Positions 47,176 through 56,508 of a stretch of DNA of 64,000 bases are shown one piece after another (within the stretch, counting starts at the first letter, position 1; each line of letters begins with the position of its first letter). Source of the stretch: Klebsiella quasipneumoniae subsp. quasipneumoniae. GTDB lineage: Bacteria > Pseudomonadota > Gammaproteobacteria > Enterobacterales > Enterobacteriaceae. A program made the position numbers and the translations under genes. The stretch spans positions 1 through 64,000 of the forward strand of contig NZ_CP084877.1 in the NCBI RefSeq assembly GCF_020525925.1, in the 5' to 3' direction. Below the pieces are notes generated by a model that ran no database searches, was not told the origin of the DNA, and saw only the letters and a list, made by a program, of their open reading frames with translations.

Positions 47176-47693
47176 AACCCATGCTCCAGACGAAACAGCA
47201 GGCAGTGCTCGACGGCTTTCGCCACGTATTTTTTCACGGAGCTGACGGAAACACCGAGTTTGTGCGCAATCTCGCTGTATGTCAGGCCATCCAGTTGCGA
47301 AAGCAGAAACGCTTCACGTGTTTTTCCGTTTAGCCCGTCCAGCATGCTGTCGACGAGTTGTAGGGTCTCGAGCTGGCTTTCGCGTTCCTCAGGTGAAGGC
47401 GCTACCCCCTCCGGCATAAGCGCCAGCATCTCCAGATACGCTTTTTCCAGCGCGTTTCGGCGAAACAGGTCCACCATCACGCGTTTGGCGATAGTGCACA
47501 GGAAAGAGCGAGGATCGCGGATCGCCGAGAGCGTTTCGCTGCTCATTACCCGCAAAAAAGTGTCCTGGGCAATGTCATCTGCATCAAAGGCAGACTGGAG
47601 TTTGCGCGTCAGCCAACTTTTCAACCAGCCGTGATGGGTGCCATAAAGCGACTCGAACGTTAAGGAAGCTGTGGTAGTGGCACGGTCAGACAT
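47172..47693 (-). CDS. fecI: ECF sigma factor FecI
   Basis: 173 residues. Region 2 has [20 protein letters not shown] and [17 protein letters not shown]; region 4 has [20 protein letters not shown] and [14 protein letters not shown]. It directs RNA polymerase to the fecA promoter when FecR signals external ferric citrate. A Fur box lies upstream, so fecIR is also iron-repressed. Frame intact. Confidence 0.96.
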
Positions 47694-47733
47694 GCGGAGT
47701 GCATCAAAAGTTAATTATCACGTAGCCATATTA

Positions 47734-47754
47734 ATATGAGAATGGTTATCATTA
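47734..47754 (-). promoter_or_regulatory. Fur box before fecI
   Basis: Minus-strand AATGATAACCATTCTCATAT matches the Fur consensus GATAATGATAATCATTATC at most positions, about 45 bases before fecI. Iron-loaded Fur would block fecIR. Confidence 0.8.
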
Positions 47755-47895
47755 CAATTGGAAATAAAATTGTTTCCAATAAACATTTTTAAAATGTTGT
47801 TTTTCTAAGTGTTATAAGGTAGGTATAAAATGGGATGGATCCTATGCTTCTGGCATCTGTCGGTCAGAATGACATCATGATGTGGTCTGCTATTA

Positions 47896-47935
47896 TTGAC
47901 ATCCTCCCCGCCCTTTAGGGCGGGGAGGATGTCAA
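47896..47935. repeat. 40-base perfect palindrome, relic of IS605-type end
   Basis: TTGACATCCTCCCCGCCCT, then TT, then the exact complement. The 19-base arm is identical to 13688-13706 at the tnpB 3' end of the element above. No transposase gene lies next to it, so it looks like a doubled or solo IS200/IS605 end. It could also act as a strong two-way terminator between fecI upstream DNA and IS26. Confidence 0.75.
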
Positions 47936-47981
47936 CTATGAGTGTTGCCTGAAATGTCGCCAGCCCCCGGTACAGCAGAAG

Positions 47982-48801
47982 GGCACTGTTGCAAAGTTAG
48001 CGATGAGGCAGCCTTTTGTCTTATTCAAAGGCCTTACATTTCAAAAACTCTGCTTACCAGGCGCATTTCGCCCAGGGGATCACCATAATAAAATGCTGAG
48101 GCCTGGCCTTTGCGTAGTGCACGCATCACCTCAATACCTTTGATGGTGGCGTAAGCCGTCTTCATGGATTTAAATCCCAGCGTGGCGCCGATTATCCGTT
48201 TCAGTTTGCCATGATCGCATTCAATCACGTTGTTCCGGTACTTAATCTGTCGGTGTTCAACGTCAGACGGGCACCGGCCTTCGCGTTTGAGCAGAGCAAG
48301 CGCGCGACCATAGGCGGGCGCTTTATCCGTGTTGATGAATCGCGGGATCTGCCACTTCTTCACGTTGTTGAGGATTTTACCCAGAAACCGGTATGCAGCT
48401 TTGCTGTTACGACGGGAGGAGAGATAAAAATCGACAGTGCGGCCCCGGCTGTCGACGGCCCGGTACAGATACGCCCAGCGGCCATTGACCTTCACGTAGG
48501 TTTCATCCATGTGCCACGGGCAAAGATCGGAAGGGTTACGCCAGTACCAGCGCAGCCGTTTTTCCATTTCAGGCGCATAACGCTGAACCCAGCGGTAAAT
48601 CGTGGAGTGATCGACATTCACTCCGCGTTCAGCCAGCATCTCCTGCAGCTCACGGTAACTGATGCCGTATTTGCAGTACCAGCGTACGGCCCACAGAATG
48701 ATGTCACGCTGAAAATGCCGGCCTTTGAATGGGTTCATGTGCAGCTCCATCAGCAAAAGGGGATGATAAGTTTATCACCACCGACTATTTGCAACAGTGC
48801 C
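47982..48801 (-). mobile_element. IS26
   Basis: Ends GGCACTGTTGCAAA (47982-47995) and TTTGCAACAGTGCC (48788-48801) bound exactly 820 bp, the IS26 length. The eight bases outside (AGCAGAAG and TTGTTGGC) differ, so no target repeat is left, as is usual after IS26-mediated deletion or fusion. Confidence 0.97.
48034..48738 (-). CDS. IS26 transposase Tnp26
   Basis: 234 residues from ATG 48738 (MNPFKGRHFQRDIILWAVRW). IS6 family: helix-turn-helix NVDHSTIYRWVQRYAPEMEK; DDE residues in CPWHMDETYVKVNGRWAYLY, FINTDKAPAYGRALAL and NVIECDHGKLKRIIGATLGF. It makes cointegrates and joins IS26 copies. A single copy is in this window. Confidence 0.97.
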   Translation of the reverse strand: MNPFKGRHFQRDIILWAVRWYCKYGISYRELQEMLAERGVNVDHSTIYRWVQRYAPEMEKRLRWYWRNPSDLCPWHMDETYVKVNGRWAYLYRAVDSRGRTVDFYLSSRRNSKAAYRFLGKILNNVKKWQIPRFINTDKAPAYGRALALLKREGRCPSDVEHRQIKYRNNVIECDHGKLKRIIGATLGFKSMKTAYATIKGIEVMRALRKGQASAFYYGDPLGEMRLVSRVFEM

Positions 48802-48819
48802 TTGTTGGCACTTTGATGT

Positions 48820-48875
48820 GTATATCATTTGCTATACATTCGTGTTGTGTTATTCTTGTATATCAATTGCTATAC
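48820..48875 (+). promoter_or_regulatory. Twin operators of the kacAT promoter
   Basis: GTATATCATTTGCTATAC (48820-48837) and GTATATCAATTGCTATAC (48858-48875) are the same 18-base dyad repeated 38 bases apart, just before the antitoxin start. Ribbon-helix-helix antitoxins of this type bind such pairs with the toxin for conditional repression. The first operator is 19 bases from IS26. Confidence 0.8.
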
Positions 48876-48888
48876 AAGAGAGGTGTGT

Positions 48889-49625
<737 letters not shown>

Positions 49626-49831
49626 CTAGTTACTGGAGTGGGGAGGTGACTGATACCGACATAATATATTGATTATCATATTATTTATTTCAATATTTAA
49701 CATAATCTTTGTTATGCGTAGTGATTATGTCAGCACAAAGCGTTATTGTCGTCTCAGCACAATTCACACGCGTCGTGTACGCTAAGCCTTCATTTTGCTC
49801 AGCACAGGACCGCGATCTTATGTTGGTGACT

Positions 49832-51178
49832 ATGACAGACAAAGAACTTTACCGGCTTGGCATCATTCAGCGAGTATTTGACCGGGCTTTGCTTCAGCGC
49901 GACGCAGCAGACATACTTAAGCTCAGTGTTCGTCAGGTGCAGCGTCTTGTGCGTCTGTACCGGACAGATGGCGCAACCGCATTTGCATCTTCCCGCCGTG
50001 GACGTCCTGCAAACAACCGGATCGATGAAGAAACACGCTGTAAAGCCCTGGATTTGATCCGGTGCCACTATTCAGATTTTGGCCCAACGCTCGCAACCGA
50101 AAAACTGGCTGAACGCCATCATATATATCTCTCCGTTGAAACCATCCGTAACTGGATGACAGCCGACGGTCTCTGGCGTCCTCATTCCCGCCGGCGAACC
50201 CGGGTTTACCAGCCGCGCTATCGTCGCGACTGTTTCGGCGAACTGGTTCAGATCGATGGCTCTCACCATGACTGGTTCGAAGGAAGAGCCCCAAAATGCT
50301 GTCTTCTGGTCTTCATGGATGACGCCACAGGTCGCCTGATGCACCTGCGATTCTGTGATTCAGAAAACGCGTTTGACTACATGATGGCTACCCGGCAATA
50401 CATTGATAAACATGGTAAACCTGTCGCATTTTACAGCGACAAGCATGCGGTGTTCAGGGTCAGCGGACCCGAGAGCCGACGTACCGGCACAACCCAGTTC
50501 GGACGGGCTCTCCGGGAACTGGCGATCGAATTGATTTGTGCCAACAGCAGCCAGGCAAAAGGTCGCGTGGAACGGGTAAATAAAACGCTCCAGGATCGAC
50601 TGATTAAAGAGATGCGCCTGCAGAACATCAGCTCGGTTGCTGAAGCCAATCAGTGGATTGAACATTTCATGTCTGATTTTAACCGTCGTTTCTCCCGGCC
50701 GGCAAAATACCCTAAAGATCTGCACCGTGCGGTCACACAGAGTCCACTGGAGCTGAATGATATCTTCGCCTGGCAGGAGCTACGGACCTTATCGAAAGCA
50801 CTGACTTTTCAGTATGATAAAGTCATGTATATCATTGAACCCACCGAACAAAATACGCGCATAGCAGGTGAAAAAATTACCGTTTATGATTACCCTGACG
50901 GAAGCATTACTTTCCGGCATCAGCACCGGCCACTGGGTTATAAGATTTTCGATAAACTGACCTGCGTTGATCAGGGGGCGGTTGTTGATAACAAACGACT
51001 GGGTGCCGTTCTGAGGCTGGCACAGCAGAAACAGGACGAGCTGGAGGCTGAAGGAAAGCGAATGCGCAGTACAAAAATGCCCCGCAGGCGCGCTCAGGAG
51101 CGTGCACTGGAAGAGCTCAGGGCGATCAACCCGGTGCTGGCCAGTCCGCAGGATTTTATCCCCAGCCTGAAGCGATGA
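49832..51178 (+). CDS. ISNCY-type (ISKpn21-like) transposase
   Basis: 448 residues from ATG 49832 (MTDKELYRLGIIQRVFDRAL); an earlier ATG at 49820 is in frame. Helix-turn-helix QRDAADILKLSVRQVQRLVR, then a DDE/integrase core: Asp in ELVQIDGSHHDWFEGRAPKC, Asp in VAFYSDKHAVFRV, Glu in SQAKGRVERVNKTLQDRLIK. Upstream, TCAGCACA occurs three times between 49728 and 49807, a probable element end with transposase sites. The name of the element is from memory and not certain. Confidence 0.8.
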   Translation: MTDKELYRLGIIQRVFDRALLQRDAADILKLSVRQVQRLVRLYRTDGATAFASSRRGRPANNRIDEETRCKALDLIRCHYSDFGPTLATEKLAERHHIYLSVETIRNWMTADGLWRPHSRRRTRVYQPRYRRDCFGELVQIDGSHHDWFEGRAPKCCLLVFMDDATGRLMHLRFCDSENAFDYMMATRQYIDKHGKPVAFYSDKHAVFRVSGPESRRTGTTQFGRALRELAIELICANSSQAKGRVERVNKTLQDRLIKEMRLQNISSVAEANQWIEHFMSDFNRRFSRPAKYPKDLHRAVTQSPLELNDIFAWQELRTLSKALTFQYDKVMYIIEPTEQNTRIAGEKITVYDYPDGSITFRHQHRPLGYKIFDKLTCVDQGAVVDNKRLGAVLRLAQQKQDELEAEGKRMRSTKMPRRRAQERALEELRAINPVLASPQDFIPSLKR

Positions 51179-51226
51179 GCCCTTCCCTCACCTGTGGATC
51201 TGATATGGCCGACAGATGAGAGAAAA

Positions 51227-51622
51227 ATGGACGACAACAAACCAGTGCTCCTGACACTTCACGAAGCGCTACGCCTGGATTTGATTGAAGCCTATATGGC
51301 GCGGGAAATCACGCTGGCAGAAGTGGCAGAGTCCATGGAGCTCACCCGTCGTCAGTGCTCCCGCCTGATTAAGCGCTATCGCGAGCTGGGGCCAGCCGGT
51401 CTGGTCAGCCGGCGCCGTGGAAAGCCCGGCAATCATCAGTTAAACACCACCATCAGAGATCAGGCACTGCAGCTTATTCGCTCACGCGGCCGGGGTATGA
51501 ATCCGTCAGCCATCTGGCGAATTCTGACCACAGAATACGGTGTCCGGATTTCAAAAGAGACCGTACGTAAACTGATGATAGCCGAGAAAACCTGGCAACC
51601 ACGTTCTTCCTCCAAAGCCTGA
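51227..51622 (+). CDS. Helix-turn-helix protein related to ISNCY transposase N-terminus
   Basis: 131 residues (MDDNKPVLLTLHEALRLDLI). Two helix-turn-helix units, REITLAEVAESMELTRRQCS and GRGMNPSAIWRILTTEYGVR with ETVRKLMIAEKTWQPR, align in order with the N-terminal part of the transposases at 49832 and 51811 (for example GPAGLVSRRRGKPGNHQLNT against GPLSRVNRRRGQPSNRQLMP). There is no catalytic domain. It may be an accessory regulator of the upstream element or a remnant of another transposase cut after its DNA-binding half. Confidence 0.6.
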   Translation: MDDNKPVLLTLHEALRLDLIEAYMAREITLAEVAESMELTRRQCSRLIKRYRELGPAGLVSRRRGKPGNHQLNTTIRDQALQLIRSRGRGMNPSAIWRILTTEYGVRISKETVRKLMIAEKTWQPRSSSKA

Positions 51623-51722
51623 CTCAACCTTAAAAAGGCATTGTCCAGACTCTCCACTGACGTCAGGTCAGCTTTGTTTTCAGCACGACATTTCAACATT
51701 GGCTAGACATACAGTGTAACAG

Positions 51723-53240
51723 CTAAATTGAGATGTCCGTCTCTGACCAAATAGACATGTCCGCGCTACAGTCTCGCCACCGCGATCGCTGCTTTCAAAG
51801 GATGAGACTCATGACGGCATACGGAACGGAGTTTTTCTCGATGAACGATGTAAACCGACTCAGGATCCTGCAGGACGTTATCGACCGGCGTCTTACCACG
51901 CGTCTTGCAGCAACCCGACTTGAGATCTCTGACAGGCACTGCCGCCGGCTACTCGAGCGCTATCGTGAACACGGACCGCTATCGCGGGTTAACCGCCGAC
52001 GTGGTCAGCCTAGTAACCGACAGTTGATGCCTGGCCTCGCTGAGCGTGCGCTGCGCATCATTCGCGAACGTTACGCCGACTTTGGCCCGACATTGGCCTG
52101 CGAGAAGCTTGCTGAGATTCATGACCTTTATCTTGCTAAAGAGACTGTACGTAAGCTTATGACCCGGGATGGTTTATGGATCCCTCGTAAGTTACGGCCA
52201 CCTCGTGTGCATCAGCCACGCCCACGTCGGGCCTGCACCGGCGAACTCATCCAGATTGATGGCAGTGAACATCGCTGGTTCGAGGACCGTGGTCCGGCCT
52301 GCACGCTGCTCGTTTACGTTGATGATGCAACAAGTCGGTTGATGCAGCTTCTGTTCGTCAGTTCGGAGTCCACGTTCACCTATTTTGAAGCCACCCGGGG
52401 ATATCTGGAGCGCTACGGTAAGCCTCTGGCATTCTACAGCGACAAAGCCAGCGTCTTCAGGATCAACAACAAGCAGGCCACCGGCGGAGATGGCCAGACT
52501 CAGTTTGGTCGTGCCATGAACGAGCTGAATATCACTGGTATCTGTGCCAACACCAGTTCAGCCAAGGGGCGTGTTGAACGGGCTCATCTGACATTACAGG
52601 ACCGCCTGGTCAAGGAACTGCGGCTCCGCGGTATCAGCACACCTGAGGCTGCAAACGCCTTTGCTGATGAGTTCATGGAAGATTACAACCGTCGGTTTGC
52701 AAAGCCGCCACGTCACGATTTTGACGTACATCGCCAGCTGGATAATGGCGAAAACCTGCAGGCGACATTCACCTGGCGCGAGCAGCGTAAGGTCTCGAAA
52801 AACCTGACATTACAGTATGATAAAAAGCTTTATCTGCTTGAAGATAATGAAGAAAACCGGCGTTTTCAGGGGAAGTACATCGAGGTATGGCAATACCCGG
52901 ATGGTGACATTGAGCTCCGGGCCAGCGGCACTTCCCTGCCCTTTACCACTTACGACCGACTGGGAGAACTGGACCAGGGCGCCATCATCGACAACAAGCG
53001 TCTGGGACGTGCCCTGGAAATGATAAAGCTGGTTCAGGACAAACGGGACAACACCCGCTCACAGGCCCTGCCATCACTGGACGGCCAGACCTCACGCAGA
53101 AAGAAACAACCCGGCAAGAAATCACAACGAAGTCTGGACCATAACGACATGCTGGAAGCCCTGCAGCAACTTCAGACCCGGAGTAAAGACATCTTCGGCA
53201 AAGGCTGAAACATAACCTACATGCGGACATTTCAATTTAG
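51723..53240 (+). mobile_element. ISNCY-type element with inverted ends
   Basis: CTAAATTGAGATGTCCG at 51723-51739 and CGGACATTTCAATTTAG at 53224-53240 are inverted repeats with one mismatch, bounding about 1518 bp with one transposase gene. Right of it lies the end of a related transposase gene (53241-53420), so this copy has landed inside or beside a sister element. Confidence 0.75.
51811..53208 (+). CDS. ISNCY-type transposase
   Basis: 465 residues from ATG 51811 (MTAYGTEFFSMNDVNRLRIL); ATG 51802 is also in frame. The N-terminal helix-turn-helix domain holds TRLAATRLEISDRHCRRLLE; the DDE core has Asp in ELIQIDGSEHRWFEDRG, Asp in LAFYSDKASVFRI, Glu in SSAKGRVERAHLTLQDRLVK, and a C-terminal beta domain. 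It is clearly related to the enzyme at 49832 but not identical. Frame intact. Confidence 0.8.
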   Translation: MTAYGTEFFSMNDVNRLRILQDVIDRRLTTRLAATRLEISDRHCRRLLERYREHGPLSRVNRRRGQPSNRQLMPGLAERALRIIRERYADFGPTLACEKLAEIHDLYLAKETVRKLMTRDGLWIPRKLRPPRVHQPRPRRACTGELIQIDGSEHRWFEDRGPACTLLVYVDDATSRLMQLLFVSSESTFTYFEATRGYLERYGKPLAFYSDKASVFRINNKQATGGDGQTQFGRAMNELNITGICANTSSAKGRVERAHLTLQDRLVKELRLRGISTPEAANAFADEFMEDYNRRFAKPPRHDFDVHRQLDNGENLQATFTWREQRKVSKNLTLQYDKKLYLLEDNEENRRFQGKYIEVWQYPDGDIELRASGTSLPFTTYDRLGELDQGAIIDNKRLGRALEMIKLVQDKRDNTRSQALPSLDGQTSRRKKQPGKKSQRSLDHNDMLEALQQLQTRSKDIFGKG

Positions 53241-53420
53241 ATTGATGTTCAGGATAAACGCGATAACAACCGTTCACAGGCGATCCCTGCCGGTGATGGC
53301 TCTTTGCGGCGGCGCAGAAAACCAACAGAGAAATAATCGCAGCGCTCACTGAACGGCGACGACATGTTAGATGCGTTGAAGACATTGCAGTCACGTTCTG
53401 AGAAAAGTTCCAATGTTTAA
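53241..53420 (+). pseudogene. C-terminal fragment of another ISNCY-type transposase
   Basis: The frame IDVQDKRDNNRSQAIPAGDG, RRRRKPTEK, stop, SQRSLNGDDMLDALKTLQSR, SEKSSNV tracks the end of the 51811 enzyme (LVQDKRDNTRSQALPSLDG ... SQRSLDHNDMLEALQQLQTR). It has one in-frame TAA and begins exactly at the outer edge of the neighbouring element, so the older gene was split by it. Confidence 0.8.
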
Positions 53421-53447
53421 CGAGCGATTAAAAAATATATTAAATCA

Positions 53448-53726
53448 TTATTCTCTCATTTCTCTGTTGCAATACTGACCTCCCAGGGCCTGTGTAATTC
53501 TGTCACCAAATAGTATCGTCAGACTACGATCATAGTAAATGGTTTCACCAGTGATAGATTCATGCTTTAATATTATCCCATAGCCATATCTTTCAAGCAT
53601 ATTCATACCCACCCTTGCCAAATTGTAAGAATAATTTATTCCCCAAATGGAACCATTTCTTCCTTCAAAAAACTCCGCTCTGTAATATCTTTTTAGAAAT
53701 TCATAGTGTGCGTCTTCACTAAACAT
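53448..53726 (-). CDS. Unknown protein in AT-rich island
   Basis: 92 residues from ATG 53726 (MFSEDAHYEFLKRYYRAEFF), or up to 125 from an upstream start. Rich in Tyr, Glu and Gly, with NGSIWGINYSYNLARVGMNM and TIYYDRSLTILFGDRITQAL; no membrane helix or known motif. Much more AT-rich than the flanking IS and glg genes, suggesting separate acquisition. It could be linked to the LuxR-type gene upstream on the same strand. No family recognised. 53827-54060 has no gene. Confidence 0.5.
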   Translation of the reverse strand: MFSEDAHYEFLKRYYRAEFFEGRNGSIWGINYSYNLARVGMNMLERYGYGIILKHESITGETIYYDRSLTILFGDRITQALGGQYCNREMRE

Positions 53727-54060
53727 ACCCCCTCCCGCTACAGAATTTACATAACAGTTTTTTATAATAAAAAGATGAAATGCATAAATATATATCCCGT
53801 TTTTCCTCTGCCGCCCACCATTCACAGATAGAGGATATAATCCTATATTATTTATTGTATGCTTAAATCATTTGATGACTATGGTTTCATATATTTTCAT
53901 CATGTTAGCACCCATGATGTATGTTTATTTTTTCTGAAGCATACCAATAATCAAACCCCGTTCAACATAACAACATAAAATAATTTATAACAAATTTAGT
54001 TGAAACTTAATATATGAAATAGTGACTTTCCATAAGCAGATCATTAGTTTATAGGGCATC

Positions 54061-54627
54061 CTAACGATGCAGGCTCCTCCTGGCAAAACTGTCGATGATG
54101 AGATTTTTTTTGCGGTATATTCCACTTATTTTGGTGGTATTCAGTTTATGCAAAACAATACCGACAAAAGACTGAACCGTTTTTTTGGAGATCAGCAGGC
54201 TACGGGAAATTTCATCTATCGAATAACCATTTAAAATCATATTGATAACATGTGTTTCTCTTTTGGTAAATGACAACTTGTCCCTCTTCAGATTGATCCC
54301 CATTTTTTTAAACGCCTGCCTCATCATGAGATATTCATTACCGCTTAATTCAGTGTCAATGCATACCGCTTCACGCCCTGTCCCGCTCATTCCTGACGCC
54401 GGTTTTAATAAAAAGATAAGATTGACCGGTGAAATGTGTAGGTACTTGAGACGTTCGGCATCGCCGGTGTTCAGCTCTGACTCCACAATCACCACATCGC
54501 TGTTGCTGAAGGCAATATCGCTGACCCGTGAAAACACAACCCTGTTGACGGAGAGGCTGTTGTCGCTGAACATACATTTCAGACCTACAAGCATGAAATT
54601 ATTATTGGTAATAACATAGATATTCAT
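54061..54627 (-). CDS. LuxR/GerE-type transcriptional regulator
   Basis: 188 residues (MNIYVITNNNFMLVGLKCMF). The N-terminal part looks like a degenerate receiver-type fold without a clear phospho-acceptor set. The C-terminal GerE helix-turn-helix is LSFTKRETHVINMILNGYSI, DEISRSLLISKKTVQSFVGI, LHKLNTTKISG. Similar single regulators occur near fimbrial or capsule genes in enterics. It lies just downstream of the glycogen operon on the same strand, separated by a stem, so a regulatory link is possible but unproven. Confidence 0.75.
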   Translation of the reverse strand: MNIYVITNNNFMLVGLKCMFSDNSLSVNRVVFSRVSDIAFSNSDVVIVESELNTGDAERLKYLHISPVNLIFLLKPASGMSGTGREAVCIDTELSGNEYLMMRQAFKKMGINLKRDKLSFTKRETHVINMILNGYSIDEISRSLLISKKTVQSFVGIVLHKLNTTKISGIYRKKNLIIDSFARRSLHR

Positions 54628-54715
54628 ATAGTCCCCGCAGCAATACCTTTTGCGAAGCGTCCCGTTCCTTATGTTCTGACAAAGTGGTGCCTGTATTGGT
54701 GTCGCCGGGTAACTA

Positions 54716-54743
54716 TGACGTACTCCGGCTCAGCGGAGTACGT
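54716..54743 (-). terminator. Stem-loop after pgm
   Basis: GACGTACTCCG and CGGAGTACGTC form an 11-base-pair stem with a six-base loop, nine bases past the pgm stop. It probably ends the glg-pgm transcript, although the T run after it on the minus strand is weak. Confidence 0.6.
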
Positions 54744-54751
54744 CAACTGCT

Positions 54752-56395
54752 CTACTGGTGCGCCGCTAGCACGCTATTCACGATTTCCACCGCTTCTTTC
54801 TCGATCTGCTTGCGATGTGCTTCCCCGAGGAAGCTCTCGCAGTAGATCTTGTAAGCGTCTTCCGTACCTGACGGTCGGGCGGCGAACCAGCCGTTGTCGG
54901 TCATCACTTTCAGGCCACCAATCGATGCGCCGTTGCCCGGCGCGGCGGTCAGACGCGCAGTGATCGGGTCACCCGCCAGCTGACTGGCCCTGACCATTTC
55001 CGGCGACAGCTTCGACAGCACCGCTTTCTGTGCGGAAGTGGCCGAAGCCTGCAGCCGGTTATAGCTCGGCGCGCCGAAGCGGGCGGCCAGTTCGTCGTAG
55101 TGCTCCTGCGGGTTTTTACCGGTGACGGCGGTGATTTCCGCCGCCAGCAGGCACATGATGATCCCGTCTTTGTCGGTCGACCACGGCGTTCCGTCAAAAC
55201 GCAGGAACGAGGCGCCCGCGCTCTCTTCTCCGCCGAAGCCGAAGCTGCCGTCGAACAGGCCGTCAACAAACCATTTAAAGCCCACCGGCACTTCAACCAG
55301 CCTGCGGCCGAGGTCGTTCACCACACGGTCGATCATCGCGGAAGAGACCAGCGTCTTGCCCACCGCCACATCCTGGCCCCACTGCGGGCGATGCTGGAAC
55401 AGGTAGTTAATCGCCACCGCCAGATAGTGGTTCGGGTTCATCAGCCCTGCCGGCGTGACGATGCCGTGACGGTCATAATCTGGATCGTTAGCAAAAGCCA
55501 GGTCAAACTTATCGCGCAGCGCCAGCAGGCCCGCCATTGCGCACTCAGATGAGCAGTCCATGCGAATGGCGCCGTCTTTATCCAGATGCATAAAGCGGAA
55601 GGTTTGATCGACGTGATCGTTGACGATAGTCAGGTCGAGCTTGTAGTGCCCGGCAATACGTTTCCAGTATTCGATACCGGACCCGCCCAGCGGATCGATC
55701 CCGAGCTTGAGGCCGGCTTTCTGAATTGCCGCCATGTCGACGATATCCGCCAGCCCTTCGATAAACGGCTGTACCAGATCCTGCTTTTTAACATGACCGG
55801 ATGCCAGTGCCGCATCGAGGGAGATGCGCCTGACGCCCTGCAGACCCGAGGCCAGCAGTTCGTTAGCGCGATTCTCTACCACTTTGGTGACGTTGGTATC
55901 CGCCGGGCCGCCGTTCGGCGGGTTGTACTTAATACCGCCATCTTCCGGCGGGTTATGAGACGGCGTGATCACGATGCCGTCTGCCAGCGGACCACCTTTT
56001 TTGTTGTGCACCAGGATGGCATTGGAAATGGCCGGCGTCGGGGTGAAACCGTTGTGTTCCTGCACGATAACATCAACGCCGTTGGCCGCCAGCACTTCCA
56101 GTACGGAAATAAAGGCCGGTTCGGAGAGCGCGTGGGTATCTTTACCCACGTAGCAGGGACCGGTAATCCCGTTCCTGGCGCGGTCTTCCGCAATCGCCTG
56201 CGCGATCGCCAGAATATGCTGCTCATTGAAGTTATGGCGCCCTGCACTGCCACGATGGCCAGAGGTACCAAACTTCACCGCATGCTCCGCGTTGCCCGCT
56301 TCCGGCCTCAGTACGTAGTACTGCGCGGTCAGCTGAGCGACGTTAATCAAATCACTCTGTTGTGCAGGCTCCCCTGCGCGTTTACTGTCCGTCAT
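54752..56395 (-). CDS. pgm: Phosphoglucomutase Pgm
   Basis: 547 residues, about the size of E. coli Pgm. Active-site serine loop [20 protein letters not shown], metal loop [17 protein letters not shown], sugar-binding [15 protein letters not shown] and phosphate-binding [20 protein letters not shown] are all present. It interconverts glucose-6-phosphate and glucose-1-phosphate, feeding GlgC or taking up what GlgP releases. It is the last gene of a glgB-C-A-P-pgm series, 113 bases after glgP. On enteric chromosomes pgm is not part of the glg operon as I know it. Frame intact. Confidence 0.95.
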   Translation of the reverse strand: MTDSKRAGEPAQQSDLINVAQLTAQYYVLRPEAGNAEHAVKFGTSGHRGSAGRHNFNEQHILAIAQAIAEDRARNGITGPCYVGKDTHALSEPAFISVLEVLAANGVDVIVQEHNGFTPTPAISNAILVHNKKGGPLADGIVITPSHNPPEDGGIKYNPPNGGPADTNVTKVVENRANELLASGLQGVRRISLDAALASGHVKKQDLVQPFIEGLADIVDMAAIQKAGLKLGIDPLGGSGIEYWKRIAGHYKLDLTIVNDHVDQTFRFMHLDKDGAIRMDCSSECAMAGLLALRDKFDLAFANDPDYDRHGIVTPAGLMNPNHYLAVAINYLFQHRPQWGQDVAVGKTLVSSAMIDRVVNDLGRRLVEVPVGFKWFVDGLFDGSFGFGGEESAGASFLRFDGTPWSTDKDGIIMCLLAAEITAVTGKNPQEHYDELAARFGAPSYNRLQASATSAQKAVLSKLSPEMVRASQLAGDPITARLTAAPGNGASIGGLKVMTDNGWFAARPSGTEDAYKIYCESFLGEAHRKQIEKEAVEIVNSVLAAHQ

Positions 56396-56508
56396 TTTTC
56401 TCTCCTGTCATATCCGTCAGGCTTATTTATGTGTTGCTGCCGGGTCGCTCATCGACGGGGCCGGTCTCCTGCCACCCGCCCCGGCGTTTCCTGGTTGTCA
56501 GTACGCGC

